Assembly (NCBI GenBank): GCA_028023455.1
Contig: JAQFVV010000346.1
Span: forward strand, 372,001 to 436,000
DNA length: 64,000 nt
Direction: 5' to 3'
Source of the DNA: Epiperipatus broadwayi
Lineage: Eukaryota; Onychophora; Udeonychophora; Euonychophora; Peripatidae
Shown here: positions 47,601 to 62,235 of the stretch, piece by piece
Layout: each line of letters starts with the position of its first letter
How positions within the stretch are numbered: position 1 is the first letter of the stretch
Position numbers and translations under genes: made by a program
Notes under the pieces: model-generated
Database searches by the model: none
The model's input: the letters and a program-made list of their open reading frames with translations, nothing else
What the model was told of the DNA's origin: nothing

Positions 47601-49350
47601 AAATCATAAGAGTGTTATTGTATATAATTTTATAATTTTAAATGATAAGTATGCAGTAGAAACTTAATAATTCCTTATACGTCTTCTCAATATCGAAATC
47701 AATTTACGTACAAATAATCATGGAAACATCATAGTATCGTAGAAATATACTGAAACTTTATGCTAGAAAAGTAACAGCGCTAGATTAGTACAGAAAATTA
47801 TAAGATGTGAAAAAGTAGTATTTTGGACTATAAATAGTTTTCAAAAGTTAAATTACTATTGTCTATTATTAATAGATATTTTAAAGAAATATAAATATTT
47901 CTGTAAAAGAAAGATATTTTGACAAGTTATAAAAGTAAATATGCATCTTAAGGAAAGATATAAAAAATGGTAATAATTTTAAATAAATACTTGCCTTGTT
48001 AAGTCTTTATGCTAAAAGACTAGATATTGATAATTTGAAAAGGCAAATATATTATAAGTATAAGTATTTTAAAAAATCGTAATATAATAAATTATTTTAT
48101 TGAAGGTTATCTAAAAGCAGAGCCGTATATAGATGGAAAAATAGATTCTTACCTAGATATATTGTTTTGAAAATGCGTAAATAATACATGGGCGCTCAAG
48201 CCAAACCAAGTTAATTGAAAAATAATTAAATGACAATTTTATCAATTATAAACTAAGTTGAAATAATAATTTTCAAATAATAATTGATGAAGAATTGGAT
48301 CCAAAGAACTTATAAACCATTTTTTAATTTTATTTTGTTTTCTTGTGAGAACTTATTTTATTTTAAAAAAAAGATTGTCATTATTTATTGGGAACTTTCA
48401 AGAAACACGTGGTACTAGCGGAACAGGAAATAGTGTTTTATTGACTTTATACGAGGATATTTGTTAGAACTTTTATGGTAGGACAAAAGTACAAGCACTT
48501 AGTACGTAATATAATTCTTTATTTTATTTATTTAACATAAAATTTAAAATATTATTAAACTATTAAAAGTGAGGTTAGATACATTTATTAAATAGTAACT
48601 CTAAAAATAATATAATAATTAATTACATAAACTCTATTTTTATAATTGATATAACATGGAATATTCTAATGAATGTTTATGAGTGAAAATGTGAATGATT
48701 TTATTTTATGAAGCTGCAAATTCCGAAGAATGCTGGATAGCAGATTGGACATTATTATTATTATGGTAAAAAATATTGTAGAATGATTTTTTTTTAATGA
48801 ATTTAATATGTTTTTCTTTAGATCAACTGAATATTATGTTGTTATAGAATGAATGGATAAATATATTATGAAAACACATACATTATATTGACAACAAACT
48901 TTATTAAAATATGCATAATTTTAATTTATAATATAAACATGATACAACATTACGTAAGAAGCTTAGAAATAATTATATGATTCTTTCGTAAATAATTTTG
49001 ATATTTTATTTATGTTTAGTATTAGAATGATGTTTATTATTTATCTAAGTAATTATTTTATTTTTGCAATTTAGAAAAGGATTTTAAAAGTCTATATTTT
49101 GTGTATTTTGTTTATTGAATAAGTTAAGTTACGTTATGGGTAGAAGCCTATATTTTGATTGAAGTTTATTAAATATAGACGATGTAGTATAGGTAATTTG
49201 GATGATGAATATTTTATTTAAAGTTGATGTTTTGTTTTCCGGAAATTTTAGATAAAGTTTAGAATATGTTTTATAGATAGAAATTTATTAGAAAGGATTA
49301 AAAAAAACATATAGAGTAGAGTAATGATTTTTACACAGAAAAGAATCATA
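44641..49350. other. Inner right arm without independent features
   Basis: Reverse complement of about 38.4-43.1 kb with roughly 5-10 percent differences. It includes the mirror of the CpG-containing patch (about 45540-45920), where the CTCF-like word is altered (GGCCCCCCTTGTG), and the mirror of the promoter candidate. Open frames here do not match those of the left arm, which argues against selection on them. Confidence 0.5.
46293..46468. mobile_element. MITE, right-arm copy
   Basis: Inverted counterpart of 41274-41451, with the same TGCACTAAAA/TTTTAGTGCA ends and shortened homopolymers (6 C where the left has about 11 G). Confidence 0.75.
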
Positions 49351-52229
49351 GAATTTATCTAAGGTAATGCTTTATGAATTTAGAGTTGATAAATAGTTTA
49401 AATAATAATATGTGAACAGTAAAGATATATAATGCATATTTGATAAAACATATAACAGGAAGTACATTAAGTAAAGTATAAGTGCAGTCAATTATTTGTT
49501 TTACATTACAAAGATACATTAATTTTATAAAGCTATTAAGCAATGCTAATAATAAAGTAAATACATGATAATACATTATAAATGGTAATACTTGATTAAT
49601 GTAGCTATTTTATTAATAGAATTTCATTATGTACACATGCTACATAAATAGTCTTGACATAGATTGTTATTTGTAGTAATTAAAGTACACTATTATTTAT
49701 TAAATCTAAATTTTTGGAAAAACACACTGTAATATTATTAATATAGCATTTGAAGGAATGTAAAATTGCTTATTAAGTACATGAGTTAATAACAGTGTAA
49801 GCCTCTTATATTTGTATTTCTTATTTTTATTTTATTTGTTGTCATAAATTTTAAACTGTAAATAGTGTAAATAAATTTTTATTTGAAGTTATTGTAAATA
49901 AATTTGTTAATTTGTTTTTTAAAAGTGTGTCGAGTTTCATTATTTTTCACCACGGCATTTTGACATCAGATGATTTGAAATAAACATAATATTTGCACAA
50001 AATGAATTTGTTATTATTACTTAGAATTGAATACCATATTTGCTTAACATTATTTTATAAGAATTGATTGACATGAACATAAATATTACAATGGTCATAA
50101 GATGATTATAATACACATAATAAGAATACAATATTGTTTATTGCCATAGATTATTAATTATAAGATTTTGATCTATTTTAAAATGAAGATACCATATGAA
50201 ATAAAAGATATACATAGGATTGTTTATTCATTTAATGATTGATTATATCATAGAAATAGATGAGATTAAATTACACTTTAAGATGAGTATTATTTATTAT
50301 TATTATTTAAATAAGTTAGGTGTATTTAAGTTTGATATAAAATCCCACATCATACTTATTTACATGAGTTATTATTATTTTAAAACAGCTTAGAAGAACC
50401 TGAGATTATTTAATTATATTTTAAGTTAAAAGTTAGGAATTATTTTAGTATTATTAAAGATAATTATTTCATTTAAAAGTCATAAGAATGCTATAGATGT
50501 AGTGGTAAGATGATAAGGTAGTGGTAGTATTCTTATGCCATTGAGACAGTATCTTGGGAGATATTGACTCAATGTAAATCTGCTTATTACTTTGTAACTT
50601 TACTTCACAGTCTCATAATTTTAAATATATAATTATTTAATTAATATAATTTAGAACTATATTAATTTTGATGATTGATAATAAATTTAATTAAGATATG
50701 ATAATATAAAAGTATATTAAAGATAGATATGCAAATTTTAATGAAGCATAATAATGTAACTGAGCTAGTTGTATTTTAAACTATTTTATATATCAAGAAG
50801 TAAGGGTACAATATATATCATTAGATATTTCTGCTATAAATTAAAATGTATACCCCTTATGTATATATCACATTTAGTATGTGTATATAATATTGCATGA
50901 GTATATAAATGATTAAAAATATGAAATATTCTTCTAAATAAAAAGTATTTAACATTTTTACTTTGATTGGATTTTTTTTTTTTTTAAAAAAAAAAAAGCT
51001 TACCAAAACTTCACTTAATACATATAATTTTACTTTAAATCAATTCCATACATATAGTGTATATATACACTAGATAATTCTCAGCAAGTTAATAATATGT
51101 ATACACAATTATATACATGTAAGAAATTCTGTTTAAAATTGTTGACATTTTATATCTTTTTATTCGGAAAAAAAAAAAAAGCTTAACAAAACTATATTAT
51201 ATTTAATATTAAATTGAAAGAAAAAAAAATCTTTATAGCACCCTATCACAAACAAACTACAAATGGATTTTTCAACTTCAATAAAAACATTTAATAACCA
51301 CAATTTTTATATTATTTGCATTAATATTCACAGATTGGTTTCATATTAATAACTTTCAAACCAGTAATTTACATTTGTGCATTTGTCTATTGTACCAATA
51401 TATACATGTCAAAAGATAATACATAAAGAATATGAGTTGATACATGAAGAAAGTGAAAACAGGAAATATATTAAGAAAGAGGATACTTGTTCTTTTTATT
51501 CAACATTTCTAAGATCAACTGATCACTATTTTCTATATATCAGCAGATAGTTGCCTAATTAAATATCAAATGAGCATCACAGACACATACTCATCATAAA
51601 AAGTAAATTAATTTAAAATATTTCACATTGGATGCTATCGGATAGATTTACTGGAATAATCCACTAAAAATATAATAAAAACCAATATCTGCTTATTGAA
51701 GATTTTTACAGTCCATTCAACAACTTCATTCATTCCTCATGGAAGGCTCCTTTCTTTGGTATTGAACTAAATCAAGTGTAGACCTAAATGGTGTCATATT
51801 TTCAATATAAACAATGAAAATTTCACAAGGCAACCAATTAATCAAATAATATTCACAATTAATATAATTTAAATTATTATTAATAAAAACAACAAAAACA
51901 AAATCTATATATTTTAAATTAACTTGAAATTTCTGACTTATAGATCATATAGAATTTATTAGTAAAATTATATCACCAATATCCGATAATATTATTAAGT
52001 AAATATCAATTTATGATTTTTTTTATCGCGACTTTATTTAAACTTACTGTTTCTATATCAAACTATTAATAATACTGAAGGTGTGGGAACATCACAACAA
52101 AATATTCAGATGAAAGACAATAACTAGATTCTATATCATGTGCATATTCTCTGTCAGATAACAATCTGAATTAAATTAAATCGTCAAATCTTTGCTAAAT
52201 TTTTTATAACCAGTAACATTTTTTTTGCT

Positions 52230-52585
52230 GTATTTTTATATTGGACTATTTCCATCATCTAATATATGTGTTGAATGTCCTTAGAAAAGTTTAAGTTTTA
52301 TTTAAATATTCCAATTGCATTCAACTGTTAGTAATATCACAGCAAATAGATTAGAATATGCACCAACTGTTAGTAATATCATAGCTAACAGGTTAGTATA
52401 TGCACTAACTGTTAATAACATCACAGTGCATATACTAACCTGTTTGCTGTGATATTACTAACAATTGTTTGCTGTGATATTACTAACAGTTGAATGCAAT
52501 TGGAATATTTAAATAAAAATTAAACTTTTCTAAAGACATTCAACACACATATTAGATGATGGAAATAGTCCAATATAAAACTACA
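52230..52585. mobile_element. Near-perfect foldback element, right-arm copy
   Basis: Inverted counterpart of 35147-35501, differing at only a few sites. Confidence 0.85.
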
Positions 52586-53399
52586 GCTAGAACACCATCA
52601 CCACAAACCTTCAGAAAAACATATTTGTTTGCTTCATGATTTCATGAGATTTATTCAATAACTCTCAATAATAAAGACTAGCCAGTGATTGATCTAACTA
52701 TTCAGTATCATCTTTGAAATAAGAGGTTTCAAGTGGAAAAACATCTTTAGATATGACAAAGGGGAGAATTCTACATCATAATTTCATAGAATAATGACAA
52801 TGATAAAGCATCATACAATAAATTTGGAGTACTGCAAGTGTCTTTTTATTGCTGCTCTTCATATGAGAATCTCACATTTAAATTAAACATCAAATAGGAA
52901 AGAACTATCTCTTGTAGTAATACTTTTAACAATATTAATATACAAAAATTTCATCTTTATAATTTTATGTTGATATCTGGTCATCACTAATGAAAATATT
53001 GCTTAGATATACTAATTTTGCCATAACTTTGCACAAATGAAAAATATCACTCATTTAACTGAATACTTTGACTCAACAGCCAGCCTTTCAAATAAAATTT
53101 CTCTAATGACAAATCAAACAATATTGGTTTATTATTTTGACTATGTAACACACTTGAAAATATTTTAACCTTAGCCAAATAAAAAAATCACATAAGTATT
53201 TGAACAATTAATAATAATTCAAATGCCCATTCTATTATGAAAAATGATTATTTAAATCGTCCAACCATTGTAGAGCATAAAGCACTACCAGTATCGCTAT
53301 TCATATCAAAGTTAGTATATGTAAATTATTAAGAATTTTATACTTCTCTCTCAATATTATAATGAAATAAAATTAAGTGTATAAATCGCTTGAAAGAGA

Positions 53400-53840
53400 A
53401 AATATAAAGAGTGCAAAATATTAAAAGCTTAGCACTTTCGAGGCGGGTTACCTCATATTCATAGCAAAACTGAGCCATGCAGAGCAGAGAGATAATGGCG
53501 ATATGCAAAATACAGGTAAATTATTTAGATAGCCCAGCGTTTGGAGATGTCGAAGCAGGTGTCGCGTCTATTGATAGAGTTACTGTTACCAGTCTGCTTG
53601 ATGTCGTTTTTCTCTATGCAAACTATCTTGGAGTTAGAGGTTCAAATGTATGGCCGATCTTCTTAGAGTGTTCCAAAAATGTTGATGAATTGTCATTATT
53701 ATTCTGTTCTCTACTGTAAGTGTATCTATGCTAAGCAGTCCTGTGGTTATGCCAGCTTTGGTCTCGTCATAATAAATTGCACGGTATCCAGATTGAGGGA
53801 GTGAGGTGCTATGACATGGAGGGTCTATTTTGTCTTTGGA
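53400..53840. other. Exon-like island, right-arm copy
   Basis: Inverted copy of 33860-34330. The 80-codon frame at 53477-53719 is identical to its left-arm partner, in contrast with the divergence nearer the centre. Confidence 0.4.
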
Positions 53841-54291
53841 TAAGCTTCTTAAAAAACTTATTATTAATAAATAAAATTACTTTCAAATATTGATACTTTC
53901 TATTAAATGCAAATTATAACAGCTGTAAAACAAATATGTCTGTGCGTGTATATCTATTATATTATCAAGGCTTAATGTGTTCAATATGAATTTAATAATA
54001 ATAAAAAATCAATAATATATTTACCACAGACAGATTTGTTTGCAACACAACATAAATATAATTTTGATAAGCTTCTTAAAAAACTTATTATTAATAAATA
54101 AAATTACTTTCAAATATTGATACTTGCTATTAAATGCAAATTATAACAGCTGTAAAACAAATATGTCTGTGCGTGTATATCTATTATATTATCAAGGCTT
54201 AATGTGTTCAATATGAATTTAATAATAATAAAAAATCAATAATATATTTACCACAGACAGATTTGTTTGCAACACAACATAAATATAATTT
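53838..54291. repeat. 227-bp perfect tandem duplication present only in the right arm
   Basis: The segment beginning GATAAGCTTCTTAAAAAACT occurs at 53838-54064 and again at 54065-54291, with one difference seen (GATACTTTCTATT against GATACTTGCTATT). The left arm has one copy (about 33664-33893). It accounts exactly for the change of paired-coordinate sum from 87,732 to 87,959. Confidence 0.92.
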
Positions 54292-55055
54292 TAAATTAAA
54301 ATATTTAGAGTAATATTTAATTTATATATATCATGTGATCTTTATAACGGTTTATTTTCAAAAAATAAAAATACAAAAGATGATTATTTGAGATAAATAT
54401 TCAAGTAATGTGTGTTTACATATATGCTTACACATAACACATTAAACATCACTAAAAAGTAAAATTATTATTTAAACAAAGATATAATTTTTGATTTATT
54501 GGAAATATCTAGATAGCTTCTAAATTTGAATATATTATTTAGCTACTCTATCACTTAACTAATTTTTAAAACCAACTGGGGAATTTTTTTATGTACGACT
54601 ATTTTAACTTGATCTTTGATATATTCTTTTATGTAATAGAATATATAATATATTTATGTTTATATTTACAATTGCATACAATTTTATGCAACCACATTTT
54701 TCATATGCTGCTACTTACTATAACTGTTATATTCAAATTTTTATTTGCCATCAATTTGTTTTGCTTTTTTTTTTTTTTTTGACTTTTAATAAATAAAATA
54801 TAAAAGTACTAATAAAACAGTGAAAAGGAATAATAATAATAAAAAAAAAAACAATGTATGCTTTATAGAATCATCTGAATGATTTATTCTATTCATATGT
54901 GCATAACTATTATTTGGGATAGGATAAAATAGTTTACATTAAGAAACTTATGTTGATTTTTCATTTCTGTAATGTTTTTAAAAAAGATATATCTCATGGT
55001 TAAACTTATTTTTATACATACTATTTCTATAACTAGCAGAAACATATATATATAT

Positions 55056-58000
55056 TGTAACTGGCACATACGACATTACATTATTTTTTTTATTATTAAA
55101 CATGAAAAAAATAAAAGTTCGCAAATAAAACTTTTTTTTAAGAATTAAAAATTGAAAATTAAAAAATCATACTAAACTCATATATATATAAAATCGCACA
55201 GATGAAAAAAATTATTAAAATAAAACTTTATTAAAAATAGAAAAACTAAATCTTTCAACAAAAACTTAAAAAGATTTAGAGATAAAAATATATCTTTAAG
55301 TTTGGAAAACAAATTAATTAATGTTATTGAAAAATGGAAATGATTATTTTAATTAGTCCAAGTGAACTAGCCCTTGGGCATTTAAATGTATAAGCAACGG
55401 TCAGATAGGAAAACAATAGAAACTAATAGCAAATAAAAGGAAATCCCTTAGGTATCGGACCTCAACGAAAGGATCTTCATCATCATGACGTAATGTTGAG
55501 TTAATCCGCAAAATTAATATAAAAGGAAAGGTTTGGAAATAAAAAAATAGTGATTGAAGAAAATTTAAGAGAGGACAGATATGTGTTAAGTCGAAGAGTT
55601 GGAGGTGAAGGGATTGAAAGACGCACTTTCAATTCCTTCAGTGGTTATAAAAAAAGAAAGAGAAATGACCGATCGTTTTCTACATTAAGGACCAGCTAAA
55701 GTAAAAGACCTCCGGATAAGTAAAAAACAACGGCTAACTGGATACCAATATCTTCAGGACGGCGTGGGAATTCCCGTTCAAAATTACAAACAACTACAAA
55801 TTATGAAAACTGTAAGAACTTTAGATAATTCATGAACATTAAATTAAAAACGTTCCATATTTAAAATAATTGCAATAGAATCCTATCTGACCAACTTTAT
55901 TTATTAATAAGTAATTTTAATTTGATGTATTTCTTTTGTAAAATCATTTCCATTTATTTTTTTTTTGTTCTTTTAAGTTTTATTTATGATTTTTGTTTTT
56001 CGTTAAACTAAATTATATAAATGTTAAACTTAAGTCGGGCGTGAATAGCTATATAGATTTGTAAAGTTTTATTAGGGGAGGGTAATCTTAGGTTATTCGT
56101 TTCGTAGTTAAATTAGGTCAATGGATGGGACATATTGGTGTAATTAATAGATGTAGTATGAGGTTCGCTATGTGCAGAATCGAATTCTACGCCGCACACT
56201 TCCTTTTGCCTATGGAACGCGATCGTAAGTCGGCAAAAATGACCGCAGTCCTTTCCTATGGAGTTTTTTTTTTTATTATTGCTCTTATCATCAGATAGAT
56301 GTAGTATTCCTATCTGACGAGAGGCAATTTCTTCTCTTAACCTATTTTGTGCTGCCGTATTCGTGCTACATTGAATGCATCGATATATCAGATGGATTGA
56401 CATTGGTTTGACTGCGAACTTTTGGCCTAAGGTTAAATAAGGGATAAAATATTTTCTATTCAAATGCAATCTATGTAGTCTATCCATACTCGACACTCTA
56501 AATAAAAATGCATTAAATTTAAATTGGGTATAGACGCTTACATGGATTCGTTATCGGTTAATTATTTTTTTGTTTGTCATATTTGATCAAAATATATAGA
56601 CATTCGGTAAATAATGATACCTTACGGTGAGTATCTAAAATGTATTTATTCGGATGTCTTTTAAGTTATTGGGGTCAATGTGGCATCTTATGATGAATGC
56701 CATTGGGTTTCTTATAAATTTCCCTCTGCAATTCCACCAATGATTTTATATTTTGATCGTTTATATTAATTTTGAAATGTTTTTAACCATGTAATCTATG
56801 TAACCGCTCTATACTCAACATTATAAAACAAATTTTTATAAATCCATCTGTGCGAACTTATAAAAATTAAAATGTAAATCTATAAAAATTAAAATGTAAA
56901 TTAAAATCAAAAATTAGTGTTAAAAATGTAAGTTAAATTTTAAATTGTAAAACTGATACTAAAACAATTTTAAATATTATATATATGCGTAAATAAATGT
57001 TTGTGTGTATAATTACTGGCAGTGGCTTATTTTATTCTTTTTTATATATTCTTAGATAACAATTTATTATAAAATATAAATCTCTGCTATTCCACTGAGC
57101 TAGTGACAAAGGGCTAATGACCGGAATCAAAATATATAAAATAAAAAATAAAAATTTTTTTTTTAACTTACGTATCTGCCTACTATATAAATTTTCTAGG
57201 TTCAAATGCTTAGTGGCACCCTGTAGTGTAGATACGATAAGTCTCCTTTATTCTGGATTGTTATAATTGGTCTCCCAATGTGAGCCGATATTAATAAACC
57301 ATGTATACCCTGAGTAAATTTCTTTTTTCAAAGTGAGATATTTTTATCTATTTACATAAAACCGTATACACTTTAAATCTTATAAAAGCACTGCCAGAAA
57401 GAAATTGCATATATATTAAACACGAGAAAGTATAAATACTTTTAAATTGTACTTTGTTAGAAAGAAAGTCAAAAGGTTGCAATTAATATGTTTTTTTTTG
57501 TTAATATATATTATGCTTTAACGTGTATAGGCGCACACAGCCACATAAGTTTATGATCGTAAATGTGGTACCTTACGATGAATACTCTTTGGGAATTACT
57601 TCAGTGTAATCCTATGTATGCATTTCAATCAGTCATAAATAAGTTGGTGGTATTTATAATTATGCTGCAAATATATACGAATAAACCCATTATTTCTTAA
57701 AACATAGTTACCTCAATGCAACCTTCTTAAATAAATAATTTATATAATTTGCTTGTCGTGACGTTTGTTAAAAATGAAATATAGAGAAAATAGAATTCTT
57801 GGGGGGAGGAGGCGTAAACATGAGTGGTTCAATTGGAAAACGATAGTCAATATTTTCTTTTTTTTTGTATATAGCCTTTTTGTAAAATTACTAACCGAAT
57901 GTTTTTGTAAATGTTTTCGTTAACCATGTACCGTAATTACTAAACCTAAGTAAAATATTTTTTTTTTGTTTATTTTTTTTTTAAAAAGTTTACTGATATG

Positions 58001-60219
58001 TAACGGGCACATACGCCATTACATTATTTTTTTTATATTAAACATGAAAAAATTGAAAAGTTCGCATATAAAAACTTCTTTTTTTTAAGACATAAATATT
58101 GAAAATTAAAAATCTATACTAAACTCTAATATATATAAAATCGCACAGATGAAAAAAAATTATTAAAATAAAACTTTATTAAAAATAGAAAAAGGATTTT
58201 AAAAGCAAAAACTTAAAAAGATTTGGAGATAAAAATATATCTTTAAGTTTGGAAAACAAATTAATTAATGTTATTGAAAAATGGAAATGATTATTTTAAT
58301 TAGTCAAAGTGAACTAGCCCTTGGGCATTTAAATGTATAAGCAATGGTCAGATAGGAAAACAATAGAAACTAATAGCAAATAAAAAGAAATCCCTTAGGA
58401 ATCGGACCTCAACGAAAGGGTCTTCATCATCATGACGTAATGTTGAGTTAATCCGCAAAATTAATATAAAAAGGAGGTTTGGAAATAAAAAAATAATGAT
58501 TAAAATTTAAGAGAGAACGGAGATGTGTTAAGTCGGAGAGTTGGAGGTGAAGGGATTGAAAGATGCCCTTTCAATTCCTTCAGTGGTTATAAAAAAAAAG
58601 AAAGAAGAAATGACCGATCGTTTTCTACATTAAGGACCAGCTAAAGTAAAAGACCTCTGGATAAGTAAAAAACAATGGCTAACTGGATACCAATATCTTC
58701 AGGATGGCGTGGGAATTCCCGTTCAAAATTACAAACAACTACAAATTATGGACCTTTTAAAACCGTAAGAACTTTAGATAATTCATGAACATTAAATTAA
58801 AAACATTCCATATTTAAAATAATTGCAATAGAATCCTATCTGACCAACTTTATTTATTAATAAGTAATTTTAATTTGATGTATTTCTTTTGTAAAATCAT
58901 TTCCATTTATTTTTTTTTTGTTCTTTTAAGTTTTATTTATGATTTTTGTTTTTCGTTAAACTAAATTATATAAATGTTAAACTTAAGCTGGGCGTGAATA
59001 GCTATATAGATTTGTAAAGTTTTATTAGGGGAGGGTAATCTTAGGTTATTTGTTTCGTAGTTGAATTAGGTCAATGGATGGGATATATTGGTGTAATGAG
59101 TAGATGTAGTACGAGTTCGCTACGTGCAGAATCGAATTCTACGCCACACACTTCCTTTTGCCTATGGAATGCGATCGTAAGTCGGCAAAAATGACCGCAG
59201 TCCTTTCCTATGGAGTTTTTTTTTTTTATTATTGCTCTTATCGTCAGATAGATGTAGTATTCCTATCTAACGAGAGGCAATTTCTTCTCTTAACCTATTT
59301 TGTGCTGCCGTATTCGTGTTACATTGAATGCATCGATATATCATATGGATTGACGTTGGTTTGACTTCGAACTTTTGGCCTAAGGTTAAATAAGGGATAA
59401 AATATTTTCTCTTCACATGCAATCTATGTAGTCTATTCATACTCGACACTCTAAATAAAAATGCATTAAATTTAAGTTGGGTATAGACGCTTGCATGGAT
59501 TCATTATCGGTTAATTATGTTTTTGGTTTTCATATTTGATCAAAATATATAGACATTCGGTAAATAATGATACCTTACGGTGAGTATCTAAAATGTATTT
59601 ATTCAGATGTCTTTTAAGTTATTGAGGTCAAATCTTATGATGAATGCCATTGGGTTTCTTATAAATTTCCCTCTGCAATTCCACCAATGATTTTATATTT
59701 TGATCGTTTATGTTAATTTTGAAATGTTTTTAACCGTGTAATCTATGTAACCACTCTATATTCAACATTATAAAACAAACTTTTATAAATCCATCTGTGC
59801 GAACTTATAAAAATTAAAATGTAAATCTATAAAAATTAAAATGTAAATTAAAATCAAAAATCAAAGTTAAAAATGTAAGTTAAATTTTAAAATGTAAAAC
59901 TGATACTAAAACAATTTTAAATATTATATATATGCATAAATAAATATTTGTGTGTATAATTACTGGCAGTGGCTTATTTTATTCTTTTTTATATATTCTT
60001 AGATAAGATAATTTATTATAAAATATAAATCTCTGCTATTCCACTGAGCTAGTGACAATGGGCTAATGACCGGAATCAAAATATATAAAATAAAAATAAA
60101 AAAAAAAATTTTTTTTTAACTTACGTATCTGCCTACTATATAAATTTTCTAGGTTCAAATGCCTAGTGGCGCTCTGTAGTGTAGATGCGTTAAGTCTCCT
60201 ATTCTCTGGATCGTTATAA
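55056..60219 (+). mobile_element. Right-arm counterpart of the LTR element
   Basis: Inverted copy of 27819-32907: LTRs 55056-57266 and 57999-60219, with TGTAAC starts and GTTATAA ends. It has several percent differences from the left copy. The primer-binding-like site is badly altered (TTGGTCTCCCAATGTGAGCC near 57267-57286). The inner frame is longest here, 127 codons on the minus strand at 56113-56496, carrying the same LTLGQKFAVKPMSIHLIYRC segment. Confidence 0.75.
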
Positions 60220-61155
60220 TATATATATATTATGTTCTAAGATATTATTACATATTAAAATTATCTATAACAATAAATTATTTGCTGCATATTACAATTT
60301 TTTTTCTATTTACTGACTATATATTTTCTCATACTAAACTCTATATGGATTTTCACTTTTCTTCCTTTAAAGAGTTTTTTTTTAAAACTTTATTGTCTGA
60401 CTTCTAATCTGCCCTGTATTGATTAATCTGCTTATTTTTTCTAAAAATGTTTATATTATTATCTACATTATTCAATAATAATAATATAAGATGATGATGT
60501 CATACAAATAACCATCAGAATCCAATATGATATCTTTTATAATATAATTTTAATTGTAAACATTGCATTTACCATTATTTTCTTTAAACCACAAATTAAA
60601 TATTTGATTAAAATAATATGAAATCACTAAAGGATAAATTCGTTTTTAAAAATGTTTGCTTTTAGATTAATCGGCATAAACTGATTATTATTGGAACATT
60701 ATAGTAGCACAGAGCTTTTTTTTTTTTTTTAATTTATATAATTTTATATGACAGTAAATATAATAGATCATTCAGCAATTTTTGCGAATCTGCGGAATAC
60801 AGATTTATTATAAAACAAAATCTATAAATGTGTTCAAATAACGAAAAGATTACTATATACTAAGTCAATAATTGAAGGTATTCTTGACTGTTTTGACAAT
60901 TTTCACTTCATAATCTATAAGATTTTTTAAACACTTAAATATTGCCATCTATACAGCTGCATGTTTATTGGCGATTTGCATAAGCTTTTTTATACATTAA
61001 AAAAAAATAACAATAATTGTGAAATTATTTAGAATATTTTCAATTACTCAATACCATCAATTTTTTTAAATCGGATAAGAATTTATAATTAGTCTGATTT
61101 TTTTTTTTTATTACAAGTGAATAAAAATAAATAAATCTATAAATATAAAACTTAC
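60220..61155. other. Right-arm copy of the MTA intron after exon 3
   Basis: Inverted counterpart of 26882-27818, close to identical apart from A/T run lengths. No separate feature. Confidence 0.5.
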
Positions 61156-61259
61156 CTAGCTATGACCAGAAACTGATCTATCTGTTTGTCTATCAATCCA
61201 CTTTCTGGTTCCCAAACTAATGTTTCTAATTCCTCTAAATTACCACTCATCTGATTCTT
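61156..61259 (-). pseudogene. Inverted, frameshifted copy of the MTA ELM2 exon
   Basis: This is the reverse-complement copy of the exon at 26779-26881, with splice sites kept at both ends (donor seen as CTTAC|CTAG on the + strand, acceptor as TTCTAC). It is 104 bases long instead of 103. Where the left copy reads GATGGTCGTAAT, this copy reads GATGAGTGGTAAT. The extra base shifts the frame and brings a TAA into frame six codons into the exon. The remainder is nearly identical. It is either a true disabled duplicate or a sequencing/assembly error in a folded-back copy. No neighbouring MTA exons occur in this orientation inside the window; if the palindrome continues, an inverted copy of the exon at 14097 would lie near position 73,800. 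Confidence 0.85.
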
Positions 61260-61819
61260 CTACAAAAAAATATATATGTGTAAATAAAAATAGATGCCCT
61301 TGACATAAAAGACAAAATCATAAATTCATATAAATATATTATCTTATCCTCAGTGATTTGTCATGTACATAGTTTGGAGTTTAAGATCCAAAGCAAAGAG
61401 TACAATTTTTCAAGTCAACTGAGAATTATCAAAAAAGTTCAAGATTTTTTTTCAAATAGCTGGCCCATAATTATCTACCTCATACAATGTTAATGAAAAA
61501 AATAAATACTTTTTCCTGAAATGCAAATCTGTTTAAGAATAAGAATATAAAGACATTATTGCCTTTGAAATAAATTAGCAGAGGAGATAATGCAATATAG
61601 GCAAGATACCATTCTCTATATTCATGGCTATACATATAAATTATTCAGTAGTTTTATCAAAAATTTAAGAACACAACAGTTAAGAGAAGTAGTTAAAAAA
61701 GAAAAAAAAAGAAAAATAAAGAGGTTTTTTTTAAAAAAAAAAAGAAAAAATTTCTGTTTATAATTTATGGTGAAAAAACATCCAGATTTTTAAAAATATC
61801 ATGAAAGAATAAACTAGTT

Positions 61820-62227
61820 CAGGGATGGGTAAATAGCAGCCCGAGAACCACATGCAGCCCGCCAAGATAATCAGAAAAATTTGCCTTGAACTGAGATTTC
61901 CTTCCTGTGCATGACCGAAGATTCATCTCGTATTTTGCACTAGGATGGCCACGTCAATACATGTGCAGTGCTTTTCCAATTGATTTGGTTAATTTCAATT
62001 TCCAACTTTAGTGAAACCATGAACCCTCCAAAAAAATGTAAAATGAATGTAGTGTGTTTAATGAAGAATGGACAAATAAATATTTCTTTGGTAATTTAGG
62101 AAATAAAGGAATGTGTTTATTGTGTCATGAAAAAAGGTGCGGCCCGCTGCTAACCTTCGCTTCCACAAAGTGGCCCCCGATGCGGCCTTCCGCCAACCTC
62201 GGCGGCCCCTGAACGTGCCCACTCTAG
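61820..62227. mobile_element. Non-autonomous hAT element (MITE), 408 bp, right-arm copy
   Basis: Exact-length inverted counterpart of 25809-26216, with the same AACTAGTT duplication (61812-61819 and 62228-62235). It has a few substitutions, including CATGCAGCCCG for CATGCGGCCCG and GCGGCCTTCC for GCGGCCCTCC. The shared target site shows that it is the same insertion, duplicated or read twice. Confidence 0.88.
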
Positions 62228-62235
62228 AACTAGTT

